Assembly: GCA_973895155.1 (NCBI GenBank)
Contig: OZ316892.1
Location: 868,001 to 932,000 of the forward strand
DNA: 64,000 bases
Source: Marsupella aquatica
Taxonomy: Eukaryota; Marchantiophyta
Direction of reading: 5' to 3'
Positions 43,670-55,945 of the stretch are shown here, piece by piece. Numbering within the stretch: position 1 is the stretch's first letter; every line of letters starts with the position of its first letter. The notes under the pieces were generated by a model. It did no database searches. It was given only the letters and a program-made list of their open reading frames with translations, and had not been told where the DNA came from. Position numbers and translations under genes: made by a program.

Positions 43670-44499
43670 TGTCGTGCCGAAAGATTTCGGCTCAGGAATG
43701 GCTTTTATAGGGGATGATGGGCGAGGCCTCTCGGTTGGGTTGCGTGCATGCTGACTCGGAGGGGCTGCTTGGTTGGATGGATTGAGGTTTGGTGATTGGA
43801 TGACTTGTTGTCACCAGGTTTGGTGTTTGGGTGAGTCACCAGGCTTGGAGTTTGGATGAGCCTCGCTGTTGGCAGCTGGCTCAGGCTGGATGGTTGGGTT
43901 TCCGATGCTACTTAAGACTTGAGCCTCGGCTCATTGAGGTTGGCAGTTGTCTATTGAGGTCTATTGAGTAGCGTTCTATGAGTTCCACTCTGTTCTGCAG
44001 AACTCGACTGTTGTGCGGCGGTTTTGGAGTTCTGAGTGAGTTTTCAATCTAGGTGGGGAGTTTTCGATCCAGACGGGGAATTTCTCGAGTCTGGAGTCTC
44101 ATTGATCCAGGCGGGGATTTCTCAAGTTTGGAGTCTTGTTGATCTAGGCGAGGATTTCTTGAGTTTGGAGCCTCGTTGGTCTAGGCCCGAGTTCCGTGTG
44201 AGCTGTTTTAGACTAGTGGAGTAGCTAGTCGAGTTTTGGTTTTGTGAGCTAAGGAGGATAGTTTTTCCGTCAGATTTTGAGTAGTTAGTCACTCGAGGAG
44301 TTCTACTCGATAAGTAGGGCCAGCTACCAGACTCTTGCGGGCAAGCTTACTCGAGGGCACCTATTTTAATCTTTGTGAGAAAAGTAAAAAAATATAAAGG
44401 AGTGAGAGTTCACTCCGAAAAGTGCTTGTCACCTATCCTGATCGCAGCCAGAAATGCGTAGTTTGCCCGAGGAGCCCCTAACTTTAAGTCCTCACGACA
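43670..44499 (+). repeat. gypsy-2 5' LTR
   Basis: 830 bp. Internal imperfect repeats of GAGTTTTCGATCCAGGCGGGG type at about 44035-44190. A candidate polyadenylation/TATA-like AAAAATATAAAGG lies near 44388. PBS-like TTGGCGACCAT follows directly. Confidence 0.93.
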
Positions 44500-46967
44500 T
44501 TGGCGACCATACTAGGGATTCCTTGGGGCAATTGGATGAGATGGGTGACTATGAAAAAGTCGATCGGATATCAAGCATCGTCATGTCAATGATGAGAACC
44601 ATAAGGAAGGAAGAGCTTGAGTCAGAAAGGGCAAACAGGGAAGCGAATAGAACTACTCGGTGTCTCCAAGAGGTTCTGAAGGAGAATGGGCAGTTCGATG
44701 GGAGAAATGTGACAAGCTACCTTAAGTCTTACTTGACAGAAATAGCTGTCTACAAGTTGGACAAAGGGACGGCCGTGAAAGAGTTCATGGTGCTGGTTGA
44801 GAAGGAGTTGAGTTCAACGGTGCGGACCATCGTTGAGTCAGCTGAGGGCTGGGATGACTTCGACCAAAAGATGAAAGAGGAGTTCCAAGCGGAGGATGCT
44901 GATCGGGTCACGCAGGCTACCTTCTTGGATTGGGTGAATGACAGGAATAAGAAGCTGAAGGGGCCGCAAGAGCTCCTAAGGGAGTTCAAGAGAAGGGTGT
45001 CTCAGTTACCGAAGCGAGATGTGGGAATCATCGAGTTGCAGCGCTCGACGCTCTTCTTGAGGGCAGCCGATGAGGACCTTCAAGAGGAGCTTGAGAACGC
45101 GATGGAGCTGCTGGAACCTTCGAGAGTTACCTTGTGTAACGACTGGAACCAAGTTGAGAAAGCGGTATCGAAAGTGAGCAATCGACACCGGCGGCGAGAG
45201 CTAGACAAGGAGGCTACCACTCTTGACCTAAGGCCGTCGGAACCGATATTGAGGAAAGGGAAGCGAGAACTAGCAGAGGATGAGATCAAACCATCGATGG
45301 ATGATCTTGCAAAAATGATGCAGAACCTGAAGATCTTGGCGGCACATGCGGTCAAGAATCCAAAACCAAGGGTTGCGAGTGCTCCCGAGAGGAAGCAAGA
45401 GATGCAGAGTTGGCCATGCATGTGGTGCGATAGCAAAGAGCATGACAAACGAGAGTGCCTGGACCTGAGGGAAGTTGCGGATATAGGGCTGATCAAGTTC
45501 GTCGGTGAAGTTGGTCAGAAAAAGATATCGTTTGCCAATACTGAGGAGCCGATTCCATTCAACTCCAACAAGGGAGGCATGAAGGCTTTGGCTGAGAAGC
45601 GAGCTGGGAAGCGAGTCAAAGAGGCATCCTCTTCGCACCTGGAAGTGAATGTTTACAATGTGGAGTTGGATGGCCCCGTGACGGAAACGGACAAGTTTTA
45701 CAAGCGCTTGGCAGATTTGGTGCGAGAGAGATCCAGATGGAGTGACCCGGTGCTGATCAATGCGATAACGGTTGAGGTCGGGGCTAGTTGGGATGCCTCG
45801 GTCGAGTCAAAAAGGAAGAAAACCAACGAGGATGACACTCCATCTCAATCAGGATAACGAGAGAGGCGGGATACTCGAGACAAGGAAAGGAGGGTTAGGT
45901 TCAAAGAAGAGGAAATGAGCGAGAAAGAGCTGGAGAAAGGGAAACCGATCAAGAAGGACCCAGGCTGGGTGCTTGGCAGGGACGTGGACCAAGCGATGTA
46001 CCCGGAGGTTGTAGCTGAGAAGTTCTGGAGCCAACAGGCTCAAGGGTTTACCAACGTCGAGTTCTTTGGTAGTATGAGGCGGGAGATCCAGGAAGCAATC
46101 TTGGAGAGATCCAAGAGGAAACGGATTTACAAAGAGGGCCCTCACACCTTGATGGGGGAGGCTGGCGAGACGGAAATTGGGAGTTTTCAAACTTACACTG
46201 CTGGGGTGTCCATGGGTTCAGGTAGTAAGCTTGCTGGCCCCGAAGAGTCAAACTTGGGGGAACCGAAGAGGGTCAAGTCCCTTGAAGAGGAGCTCATGAA
46301 CTTGGACAATGAGTTCTTTGATGCGGAAGAGGAGCTCATGGGAACCGGAAGCGAAGCTGAGTCTGTGGCAAACAGGGACCCGATCGAAGGGGGAGAACGG
46401 GAAAGCATTACCGCGCAGTCGAGGACCATTCATGTCATGGGCTCAATGAAAGGAAACGGTTATGCTTACCGAGATGGATACTGGGCTCGAGCAAGTCCAA
46501 AGAGCGAGTGCCAGTTGGAAGGAATGGAAGGCAAGGTGCGGGCGCTCATTGATACTGGCTTGGAGATCAACTTGATGGATCCAAAGGTGTTTCAAAAGGG
46601 GAATTGGCCGGTGGACAATGAGTTGCTTTGGAGTGTGAACTCGGTGAGTTCAATGAAGGACTATCTTTGGGGCGGATGTCCAAATGTGATGGTGAAGTTC
46701 AGGAATGTCAAGCAGGCTTGTAACATTTTTGTTCATGAGCACTTGTCATTTCCGGTGATACTGGGCATGCCGTTCATCACTGAATGGAGGATGGAGACAA
46801 AGGTTCTGGATGATACTACCTTCATGGTGAAGGTTCGGAGCAAAGATGGGAAAGAGGTGGTTCAATTTCTGGCTGTTTTACCTGGAAATGAGAGGAATAG
46901 GAAAGGGTTGAGGACTGAGAGTGCCGACTCTCGTCCAGATCCAAAAAACAGCTTGGCACTTTGCTGA
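44454..46967 (+). pseudogene. gag-pr: gypsy-2 gag and protease
   Basis: Open from ATG 44454, which lies in the last 46 bases of the LTR, through the primer binding site; an internal ATG at 44542 (MGDYEKVD) may be the true start. Gag has a charged helical region, then zinc knuckle CMWCDSKEHDKREC (near 45419). A TAA at 45855 interrupts; the same frame resumes and carries the protease site, LIDTGLEINLM, near 46546, and VILGMPFITEW. Ends at 46967, where a frameshift leads into pol. Confidence 0.88.
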
Positions 46968-49900
46968 AAAGAGTGGATCGGTGGAGTGCTCATTCCTTAG
47001 CTCCTTGTGAAGGGGAAAACATGATGGATAATGGAGAGGAAGAGCCACTCGAATGTGCGGAGTCTAACTTGGGAAGGGACAAGCTGGAGAAGGAGTTGGA
47101 AAGGCAGTACTCGTCTATGGCCGTGCTTGTATACTCGAGTACCAAATACAAGACGGTCGACAAGAAGGTGAGGCCGGCAGCGATACCTTTGCCGGACGAT
47201 GTGATGGAGGTTATGGATCGAGCAAGATTGGAACCAAGGCTGAGGCCAACTGATCAGATAGGGCATAAGAGAGTTTGGCAAAGCTGAAGATTGGTTCGGA
47301 TGGGTTACTTACGGAGGTGGAGCAAGTGGCATTTCAAAAAATGATAATGGAGCATGGCAAGGCATTCTCGTTTTTGATTGAGGAGATTGGTTGTGCGGAT
47401 CCGAGTAAGGTGACACCGATGGTCATCTTTACTGTCCCTCATGTTCCGTGGGATCTGAAACTGATTTTGGTTCCGCGGGCTTTAGCTCCAAAGCTTGCGG
47501 AACTGCTTAAGGAGAAGCTGAGTGCTAGGATTTTTGAGAGGTCTGATGCTCCCTACTTGAACAGATGGTTTACGGTGAGAAAGAAGAATGGAAGCTTGAG
47601 GTTCATTCAGGATATGCAACCTCCGAACAAGGTGACCATTAGGAATGTGGGAGTTGGGCCACTCGTGGATGAGTTTGCGGAGGAGTTTGCTGGGAGGGCG
47701 ATCTACTCCATGGGTGATTTGTTTTCAGGTTAAGACCAGTTCCAGTTGGCGCAAGAGAGCCGAGACATTATGACTATGAGGACCCCGTTGGGCCTCTTGA
47801 GGATGTGCACTCTTCCTCAAGGGGCGACGAACTCAGTTGCACACATGCAAAATATGATGAGTAAAATCTTGGAGCCGTTCATTCCGGAAAAAGCGAGACC
47901 ATTCATTGATGATGTCCCGATAAAGGGGTGCTTGGCTGAAGGGAAGGATGAGACCTTGAGGAGTGATGGGATCCGACAGTTTGTGTGGGATCACATTGCG
48001 GATGTTAAGGCGGTTCTCGAGAAGCTGATTGATGTGGGAGTCACTCTTTTGGGGGAGAAATCTGAATTCAGGATGAAAGAGGTGAAAGTCATTGGGAAAA
48101 TATGCGGATCCTATGGAAGGAAGCCGAACATGGATAAGGTAAGAGCTATTAGCGAGATGAAGGATTGCGAATTGGTGTCGGAAGTTTGAAGGTTTTTGGG
48201 TGCTTGTGTCTTTTACAAGATCTGGATCCCTCACTTCTCGCACCTGGCAGACCCGCTCTATGAGCTGTTGAGGAAAAAGGTTAAGTGGAGATGGCTACCC
48301 GAGCATAGTGAAGCAATGGCTAAGCTTAAGAGCGCTCTCATGAGCCCGCCAGTTCTCCGAGCTGCAGACTATGAGAGCGAGCGACCACTGATCATGACTG
48401 TTGATGTGAGTCCATTCACAGCCGGGTGGGCTGTTGGGCAAGATGACAAGAATGGGGAAAGGTATGCGATCAGATTTGGGGCGAAATTTTTTACGGAAAG
48501 GCAAAGGAGATATGCCCAAGTTAAGAGGGAGCTTTGGGGTGCCAAGGTGGCACTCCATCAGGAGAGAAACTATTTGATTGGGGCGTCGGTGGTGGTTGAG
48601 ATTGATTGCCAATCGCTGCTAGGGATGATTGCAAATTGTGACACACCTGACATAGCGATGCTCAGGTGGATCGCTTTCATTCGGATGTTCAACCCTGAGC
48701 TAAGTCACATTACGGGAAAGGATAATCCGGTTGCCGACATGCTGTCAAGTGCGAGATTCGGAAATGAGTGACTGGAACCAAAAGTGTTGGAAGTCTAGAG
48801 TTCAAGGAAAAACTCTACTCGGGAGAGTTGCTGGATATCGGGCGTTACATTAGCACTTTGGAGAAGCAACCAGAGTGGAGTTATCAGGAGTTCGTCAAGA
48901 TCCGAAAGAGATCTTACAAGTTCCTATTGAGGGAGGGCTACTTGTGGCGAAGGCATAAAGACCCAAGTCAATTGTTGCAGAGGGTTGTGGATACTAAGGA
49001 TGAGAAAGACCGAATTCTCAAAGAGAGCCATGATGCTGACATGGCTGGGCACAAAGGGGTGCATTTGACTTACGAGAGGGTTTGGAAGCTGTACTAGTGG
49101 CCAGGTTTATACTTGGCCGTTCAGACTATGTCGAGACTTGCGAGATTTGCCAGTTTTACTCGAGGATCCGACATAGGGATGGATTGGTTCCGACTTACCC
49201 CGTGGCTCTACACTTTCAATGGGCTGTTGATGTGGTGTACATGCCGAGAGAGAGCAATGGGGCGAGATACTTGGTTTTGGCGAGAGAAGACTTGTCTTCT
49301 TATGTGGAAGGGAGAGCGTTGGTTTCGAACACTACTACTGTCGTTTGCCAGTTCATACTTGAGAATATCATTGCAAGGCATGGGTGCTTTACAAGGATCA
49401 GAGCTGATAGGGGGGAGCTCAGCTCCAAGGAAGCGCAAGAGTTTTTCGACCAATACTGCATCAAACTGAAGCTGACTTTGAGTTACAATCCGGAAGGCAA
49501 TGGGGAATCTGAAAGGGGGCACATCCAGATTGTGGGCGCTTTGGCTAAGGCTTGTGATGGGGACTTGGGCAGGTGGTCGAGTCTCCTTCCACTTGCTTTG
49601 TTAGCGGATTGGATGACTTGTAGCTCAGTGACCGGATACGGTCCGACTGAGTTACTTACTGGGCACTTGCCGATGATGCCACTCGAGGAAGATGTTTGCA
49701 GCTGGCGACTGATTGGATGGAAAGATGAAGTTTTGAGAGAGGAGTTGCTGGCTCGAATTCGAACACTTCAACTTGTTACCCGCGAAGATTGAGATGGCTC
49801 GGAAGCAATTGAAGATGGCAAGGTTAAGGAACAAGGGCAGGTTCAACAGGACTCATCGGTTGAGGCTTGTCTTGGTTAAGGAAGGGGATTGGGTTCTGGT

Positions 49901-50303
49901 TTACGAAAGTAAGTTGGACGAGCAACACTTGAGCCGAAACAAGTTTGCTCGGAGGTGGCAAGGTCCGTATGTGGTGGTTGCTGTTCATGCGAATGCGACC
50001 TACACTATTCGGGAGTTGGATGGAACGGTTCACCAAGTACCTTACGCAGGGAAAAGGGTGAAGATCTTCAAGAGGAGGACCGAGAAGGGAATGGACTCAA
50101 GTTCCGACTTGAGTGAATTTGAAGATGAGGCATTGGTCCAGGCGCATCCGTTGGACTTGAGTTTTGAAAGTGGCTTGACTGGTTCTGATTCGGATGAGTT
50201 GGACTTCAAGTTTCTGGAAAGTGGAGTGCCTAAGGCCGAGTCTGAAGGCTTTGGGTTTGAGTTTCTTCAGGAGGAACTGGTCCAGGCGCATGGCTCGAGT
50301 TAG
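46961..50303 (+). pseudogene. pol: gypsy-2 RT, RNase H and integrase
   Basis: RT (RFIQDMQPPNKVTIRN; TLPQGATNSVAHMQNMM; FIDD near 47911), RNase H (TVDVSPFTAGW; VEIDCQSLLGM), integrase HHCC and core (D of AVDVVYM, D of IRADRGEL, E of EGNGESERGH), then a C-terminal part to 50303. Stops at 47731 (TAA in GYDQ), 48187 (TGA where VRRFL is expected) and 49096 (TAG where a Trp of YWWP is expected), and several frame changes show it is dead. Close to gypsy-1 along its length. Confidence 0.93.
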
Positions 50304-50372
50304 GACTCAGACTTAGAGGAAATCTGATCGATTGGAGTAGACCGGAGGCTGCTCAGGTTTACTGAGGGAGGA

Positions 50373-51223
50373 TGTCGTGCCGAAAGATTTCGGCTTAGGA
50401 ATGGCTTTTATAGGGGATGATGGGCGAGGCCTCCCGGTTGGGTTGCGTGCATGCTGACTTGGAGGGGTTGCTTGGTTGGATGGATTGAGGTTTGGTGATT
50501 GGGTGACTCATCGTCACCAGGTTTGGTGTTTGGGTGAGTCACTAGGCTTGGAGTTTGGATGAGCCTCGTTGTTGGCAGCTGGCTCAGGCTGGATGGTTGA
50601 GTTTCCGATGCTACTTAAGACTTGAGCCTCGGCTCATTGAGGTTGGCAGTTGTCTATTGAGGTCTGTTGAGTAGCGTTCTGTGAGTTCCGCTCCGTTCTG
50701 CAGATCTCGACTGTTGTGCGACGGTTTTGGAGTTCTGAGTGAGTTTTCAATCCAGGTGGGGAGTTTTCGATCTAGGCGGGGAATTTCTTGAGTCTGGAGT
50801 CTCAGCGATCCAGGTGGGGATTTCTCAAGTTTGGAGTCTTGTCGATCCAGGCGATGATTTCTTGAGTTTGGAGCCTCGTTGGTCCAGGCGAGAGTTTCGT
50901 GTGAGCTGTTTTAGACTAGTGAAGTAGCTAGTCGAGTTTTGGTTTTGTGAGCTAAGGAGAATAGTTTTTCCATCAGATTTTGAGTAGTTAGTCACTCGAG
51001 GAGTTCTACTCGACAAGTTAGAGGTAGCGGCCCGCCTTAGGGCCAGCTACCAGACTCTTGCAGGCAAGCTTACTCGAGGGCACCTATTGTAACCTTTGTG
51101 AGAAAAGTAAAAAAATATAAAGGAGTGAGAGTTTCGCTCCAAAAAGTGCTTGTCACCTATCCCGATCGCAGCCAAAAATGCGTAGTTTGCCCAAGGAGCC
51201 CCTAACTTTAAGTCCTCACGACA
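50373..51223 (+). repeat. gypsy-2 3' LTR
   Basis: 851 bp, preceded by the purine tract ACTGAGGGAGGA. It has about 20 extra bases near 51020 compared with the 5' copy, and scattered substitutions. Confidence 0.93.
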
Positions 51224-51293
51224 ACGTGCAGTCCATTTGCTCGTATATCTCTAAAACTGAGGAGATTACGGGTTTCATTCGGGGCAAAGATAA
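51224..51293 (-). pseudogene. pol: copia-3 protease fragment
   Basis: Minus-strand frame FAPNETRNLLSFRDIRANG sits between the two insertions and continues across gypsy-2 as VQTGDTKDQEV at 43669. The NLLS-x-x-D-I-x-x-NG pattern is typical of the end of the copia protease region. Confidence 0.8.
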
Positions 51294-53190
51294 TGTTGTG
51301 AGATATAGAACAACTGATACTTCGTTCCCTTCCATATCCTTACATATAGGCTATCTAATAGCCAGGCGGTTAGACAGTTAGTGTGGTCTAACCTGAGTAG
51401 GCATAAACCTAGTTAACTTCATGTATGGTCTGGTTAACTCGGGTTACAACACTCCCCCTTGGGTGTAACATGACCCGGGGAGAAAAAAAGAATGTTGCAC
51501 CCACCTCTAGCCTACTCTAAATGTGAAATGTGTATTACCTTACAGCCGAATGTTCTCAGGTGAGAGACATTTGGTATGGTCCACTGAATGTGATGTACCA
51601 CTGTCTACTATGCAGTGAGAAAAATTGTCTTTTATATTAGAATCAGGTGTGGTGTTTAATGTGACCATATGTATAGATGGTATGATCTCCGTAGATTCTA
51701 AAAAGGTCCCATACGTCTTAGGTTCATTTTGTGCAGTGCTCTTCTTGTATAGTTGCACCAGGTGTGCAGGTGTACGGCATAATTTTTGAATGTGGCCTTT
51801 AGTGCCACAACGAAAACAGGTAGAGGGGTTTTCGTATTTATCTCTTTGAGTGCTTTGTTGTTGATTTGTCCTCGCTCGGGGTTGATAGTTGCCTCGCTGC
51901 CAATTGTTTCTGAAGTTATCGTCGGTGTTTTGGTATCTTCCCCTGGATCTGCCTCTGAAGTTGTTGCTTCTGCCTCCGCGCCCTCTGAAAGAGCTACCTC
52001 GGCCTCTGTATGTGGTTCTCCCCTTAAACTGCCTCGACCACGGTAAGATGAGCCCTCTCCCCTTTGGGTTGTAACATAGTGGGAATCTGGATTTGTGACT
52101 GGAGAGTATCAGGGGGTTGTTTTTGGGAATTCTGCAATAGCAATAGCTGGTGCTTTTCAGCCAGGAGCATATGGGCAATCAACTCGGAGTATTATGTGAA
52201 TCGCATATTGCGATATTGGGTAGAGAGAATGAGATTTGTAGAGTGAAGGGTAGAGAGCATTTTCTCAATCTGTTCGTCATCATTAACGGGGTGGCCACAT
52301 ATGGCCAATTGGGATACAATCCGAAATAATTTGCAATTGTAATCCGCGATTGTTTTATGGTTTTGGACCCAGAGATTTATCCAATCGTGTCTGGCCGCAG
52401 GCAGGTGTATGGTACGCGTGTGGTCGAAACGTGATTGAAGTGCGTCCCAAAGGACTCTCGGATTATATTCGTTCATGTACTGTCGCTTCAAGGAGTCACT
52501 CAAATGGTGTCGAATTAGTATCAATGCCTGCGCTTTTTGCTGAAGTGTTTGGCCATTGTCAGTTATTACTGTATCCTGTAGATTCTTTGAAGTTAGGTGA
52601 GCTTCAGCATCGAGCGTCCAGGACAAATAGTTGGCACCATCGATGCTGAGTGGTTGAAATAAGAGTTTCTCCATAGAATTCTTTGACATATTGCAAGATT
52701 CTAGTGGTATAATTTCTTGTTGGTAAGCACAAGGTTGCAATTGTATTTTGGGTGTCAAATCTCAATTTCATTCCATTGTTGAAATTTGAGAAAGAGGAAA
52801 TGGAATTGCAAATTGTAGTTGGTGAATTGTAATTTCTTATCTCAATCGTCCAATTCGTCCAATGTGTAATCTCAATTTATAACATTCCATCCCCCTTGAT
52901 TGATCTGGCCACCGCTGCACCTTTGCCTGCCATCAATCCTTTCCTAAAAGGTTGCCAATCTATCTCAAGAGAAGAAAAAGAGAGATGATTTAAAAAAAAA
53001 GTTTGATTCGAATCAGCATCGTGCTAATAACGTGTTATGAGATATAGAACAACTGATACTTCATTCCCTTCCATATCCTTACATATAGGCTATCTAATAG
53101 CCAGGCGGTTAGACAGTTAGTGTGGTCTAACCTGAGTAGGCGTAAACCTAGTTAACTTCATGTATGGTCTGGTTAACTCGGGTTACAACA
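51294..53190 (-). mobile_element. TR-GAG element (gag-only copia derivative)
   Basis: 1897 bp with two 158-bp LTRs (51294-51451 and 53033-53190) and flanks GATAA and GATAG. Minus strand order: LTR, primer binding site CGTTATTAGCACGATGC, gag, start of protease, LTR. No integrase or RT. It fits the non-autonomous class called TR-GAG. Gag is related to that of copia-3, into which it is inserted. Confidence 0.88.
51540..52758 (-). pseudogene. gag: TR-GAG gag with protease start
   Basis: Minus strand. UBN2-type gag (ALQSRFDHTRT, ILSTQYRNMRF) to a frame change near 52190, then an Arg/Gly-rich stretch with repeated RGR motifs, zinc knuckle CFRCGTKGHIQKLC and the protease active site CIVDSGTSHS, ending at 51540 by the LTR. 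Gag could package RNA; the aspartic site is intact but the protease is cut short. Confidence 0.85.
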
Positions 53191-53220
53191 GATAGCAGAT
53201 TCTATGTGGATTTTTGTACC

Positions 53221-54516
53221 CTATGGGAGTCTAATAGAAGCTGGGCTGAAGCCCTCTTCTATTTGGCTAGGACCATTGATAGTGGTCAGTGATCTACGTA
53301 AGGGTGTTATCTTGTAGAAAAGGTGTCTATCCCGGAGGATAGTATGCGTAGTTGCACTATCTATAATGCATGTGCTAGGGCTATTTAAGTTTGGGGTTGT
53401 GGATCTGCCCGCCACTAAATGTGCCTCGGGTTGCACAAGTGTATCGGAAAAGTCTTGAAATAGGTCGCTGGACTCCATAAACGCCCCGTGGGTCTCATGG
53501 GGTGGTGCCCTAGAGGTTTGTCCATCCTTGAGGGACTGTTGATATAGGTCTCTAAGGTATTACGGGATTCTGCAATTTCTTGCTAGGTGGTTTGTCATGC
53601 CGCATTCATGGCATTTTGGGCGTTCCCATTGTTGTTGGGATTGTGACCAATCATTTCTTTGGTTGTTGTTATATGTTCTCCCACCGCCGCGTCCTCCGCA
53701 TCCACCGCATCCGCCACGTCCTCTACGTCCTCTACGTCCTCTAAGGGGCCGTCGGAAATTAAGTTGTGGGTGTTGGTTAAAGAAACTCCCCCTGTTGGGG
53801 GTGTTTCTCCGATTGCCATTACTGGTGCGCTTAATACCCTGCCTTGATGTGGAGGGTTCAACATTTTCTATATTATGGGTTTCACTCTGTGGTCCTGGGG
53901 TTAGTGTATCCGTAGGGCATTTTCTAGAGTTAACTAAAAGAAGCTCTTGGTTTCTTTCTGTTACTAGGAGGTGGGTGATGAGCTCTGAGTATTGCCCGAA
54001 CTTCATATTCCGGTACTGAGTTGATAGTAACACGTTCAAAGAGTGAAACATGGACAAAGTCTTTTCTAGCAAGTCCTTGTCGGCGACTGGCTCGCCACAG
54101 AGTGTAAGGGTTGAAGTGATTTTAAATAGCTCACTATTGTAGGTTGAAATGGATGTAAAATCCTGGACCCGTAGGCTTAGCCATTCTTGCCTGGCTCTAG
54201 GTAGTTCGACCAATTTTTGATGGTCGAATCGGGTCTGAAGCGCTGTCCATAGTTTGCGAGGGGTTCAAGAGAGATGCATGTATTGTCTTTGCAAGAACCT
54301 ATGGATATGGCGTCTAAAAAATACTAGGGCCTTGGATTCATTGGCTTTGGTTAATGGGTCTGGTTGGGGTTCGCCAGCTAGTATGGGTTGAGCGATCCCT
54401 CTAGCGGGGAGTAGGGTTAAGGAGGTCAGTTTCTCCTTTAGGTTCATGGACCACTCGAGGTAATTGTTACCATCAATTTCTAAAGCTAGGAAAGTCAATT
54501 TCTCCGGGATGGCCAT
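53221..54516 (-). pseudogene. gag: copia-3 gag and protease start
   Basis: Starts at ATG 54516, breaks at a TGA near 54265, continues 54213-53560 with LLSTQYRNMKFGQYSELI, an Arg/Gly-rich stretch and zinc knuckle CHECGMTNHLARNC, then 53478-53221 with protease active site CIIDSATTHTILRD (DSA in place of DSG). Ends at the TR-GAG insertion. Confidence 0.88.
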
Positions 54517-54539
54517 CGGGGTGGTGGCTAGGTTCCTTT

Positions 54540-55831
54540 TAATGGCGATTGGGGCTTATGTTCTAGTAAGTATAGTAAAAATTGACAAAACACATTTATG
54601 CGGCATGCAAAGTGGGACTGGGTGCAGAGAGCATGCAAATCTGGAATTCAATTTTAGGGTTTGCACTTAGGATTTAGGTTTTCCTTGTTATTTGGTTAAC
54701 TACAAAGTTTCCTTTGTATTTGCTCTTTCCTTTGTTGAATTGTGCAGTAATAGAGTTTGTGCAGTTTGTGCAGTTATGAGTGATTATTTACTCGTGCCTT
54801 GGTTAAGTGCACATGTGGCTTTGTAAAATTAAGTTTTTTTTGTTATAGTATGCAGTTATGGAGGTTTTGTGGTTATTTGCACTTAGATGGTTAATTGCAC
54901 AGTTTTCTTTGTATGCAGAAATTGCTTTGATGGATTGTGCAGTTAAAGAGGGTTTTGGACTTAGCCGCGTGTTTGCTGTTTTGTTGCATTTTTTTTCTTT
55001 GGTTTTTCTTCTTGGGGAGGTGCTTCGCGCGCACCTCACGGCTTTACCTTCGCTTCGTGTCAAATTGGATTCCCCCCAATCCACATCCTGCTCTTCTCGT
55101 CAATGGTGCTATGCTCAGGCATGAATTCTCATCTCAATCATTCTTGAAAGTAAGTTGTGACAGCATCAGCAGTTTTTGACTTCAGATTTAGATTTCTACT
55201 CGCTCTTTCTTCTCGTTTCACAATGTCTTCTTCCCTCTGACTTGATCGTTTTCCTTCTTTTCGATTCCACTCATTCTGCTATCGATCGCGCTGTGTAATA
55301 GGGGGTTCAATTTCCTCTTCTCCTGATCAATTGCTAAATGTTCTCATTTTTGTATGCTTTCATTTTCCTTCGCTTCCTATGTTCAATTTTCTTTTTGTTT
55401 CTCTCTTCGGCTTCACTGTAGGATCAATCTGTGCGATTCCATTTTGCCTCAAGGTGTTTTCTTCTTTAATTGTACCCTCGGATCAATCTCTTTGATCTTC
55501 TTATGTAGTTTCTTCTACTTTCTAGTCGCTCTTTCTTTCAATCAGTGAATTGACTTATTGCTGCCATTTTGCTTCGAATAAGTCTGAATCCTTTGCTGCT
55601 TCGTATGGCCTTTTGATTTCCTCTTCTTTGAGTTTTCTTCTCTCTCCTTTGAAATCTGCCTACAATTATCGTGTAATTTTGATTTGATATTTCAGCCCTT
55701 CGGTCCTTATCATTCCTCGCCCGATTCTATGTGAGAGCTATCCACGTTCGATTCAATTCTTCAACATTCAATTCTATCCTGGCCTTCTCCTCAAAAAAAA
55801 TTTACTGGTGAAGAGCTTCGTGCTGATAACG
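54540..55831 (-). other. Long leader of copia-3
   Basis: About 1.3 kb between the primer binding site (CGTTATCAGCACGAAGC, 55831 downward) and gag, with no sustained frame on the minus strand. + strand ORFs here are pyrimidine-rich shadows. Leaders of this size are long for copia elements. Confidence 0.55.
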
Positions 55832-55945
55832 TGTAGGAATGTAAATGCCAATAACTGTGTATAGAGTCTTGAATGGTGTGTACATATAGTTGTGCCGGGT
55901 GACCGGCTGGTCCGGTCAACGGGTAAAGTCGGGTAGAGTCTAACA
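55832..55945 (-). repeat. copia-3 5' LTR
   Basis: 114 bp; minus strand runs TGTTAGACTCTACCC to CATTCCTACA and is followed by the primer binding site. No second copy was found in the window. Confidence 0.75.

Larger units (their letters stand above)
43670..51223 (+). mobile_element. Ty3/gypsy retrotransposon gypsy-2
   Basis: Complete element with LTRs 43670-44499 and 50373-51223, ends TGTCGTG and CACGACA, and a 4-bp duplication ACGT (43666-43669 and 51224-51227). It lies in the protease-integrase part of copia-3; the host frame reads through the join. Confidence 0.95.
40440..55945 (-). mobile_element. Ty1/copia retrotransposon copia-3, broken by two insertions
   Basis: Minus strand. The 5' LTR is at 55945-55832, followed by a primer binding site, a 1.3-kb leader, gag (54516-53560), protease start (53478-53221), the TR-GAG insertion (53190-51294), more protease (51293-51224), gypsy-2 (51223-43670), then integrase and RT-RNase H down to about 40460. 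No 3' LTR is found, so that end is lost. Confidence 0.88.

Noticed and set aside
53597-54019. 140-residue + strand ORF with Pro/Arg repeats
   Set aside because: It is the reverse shadow of the Arg/Gly-rich part of copia-3 gag.
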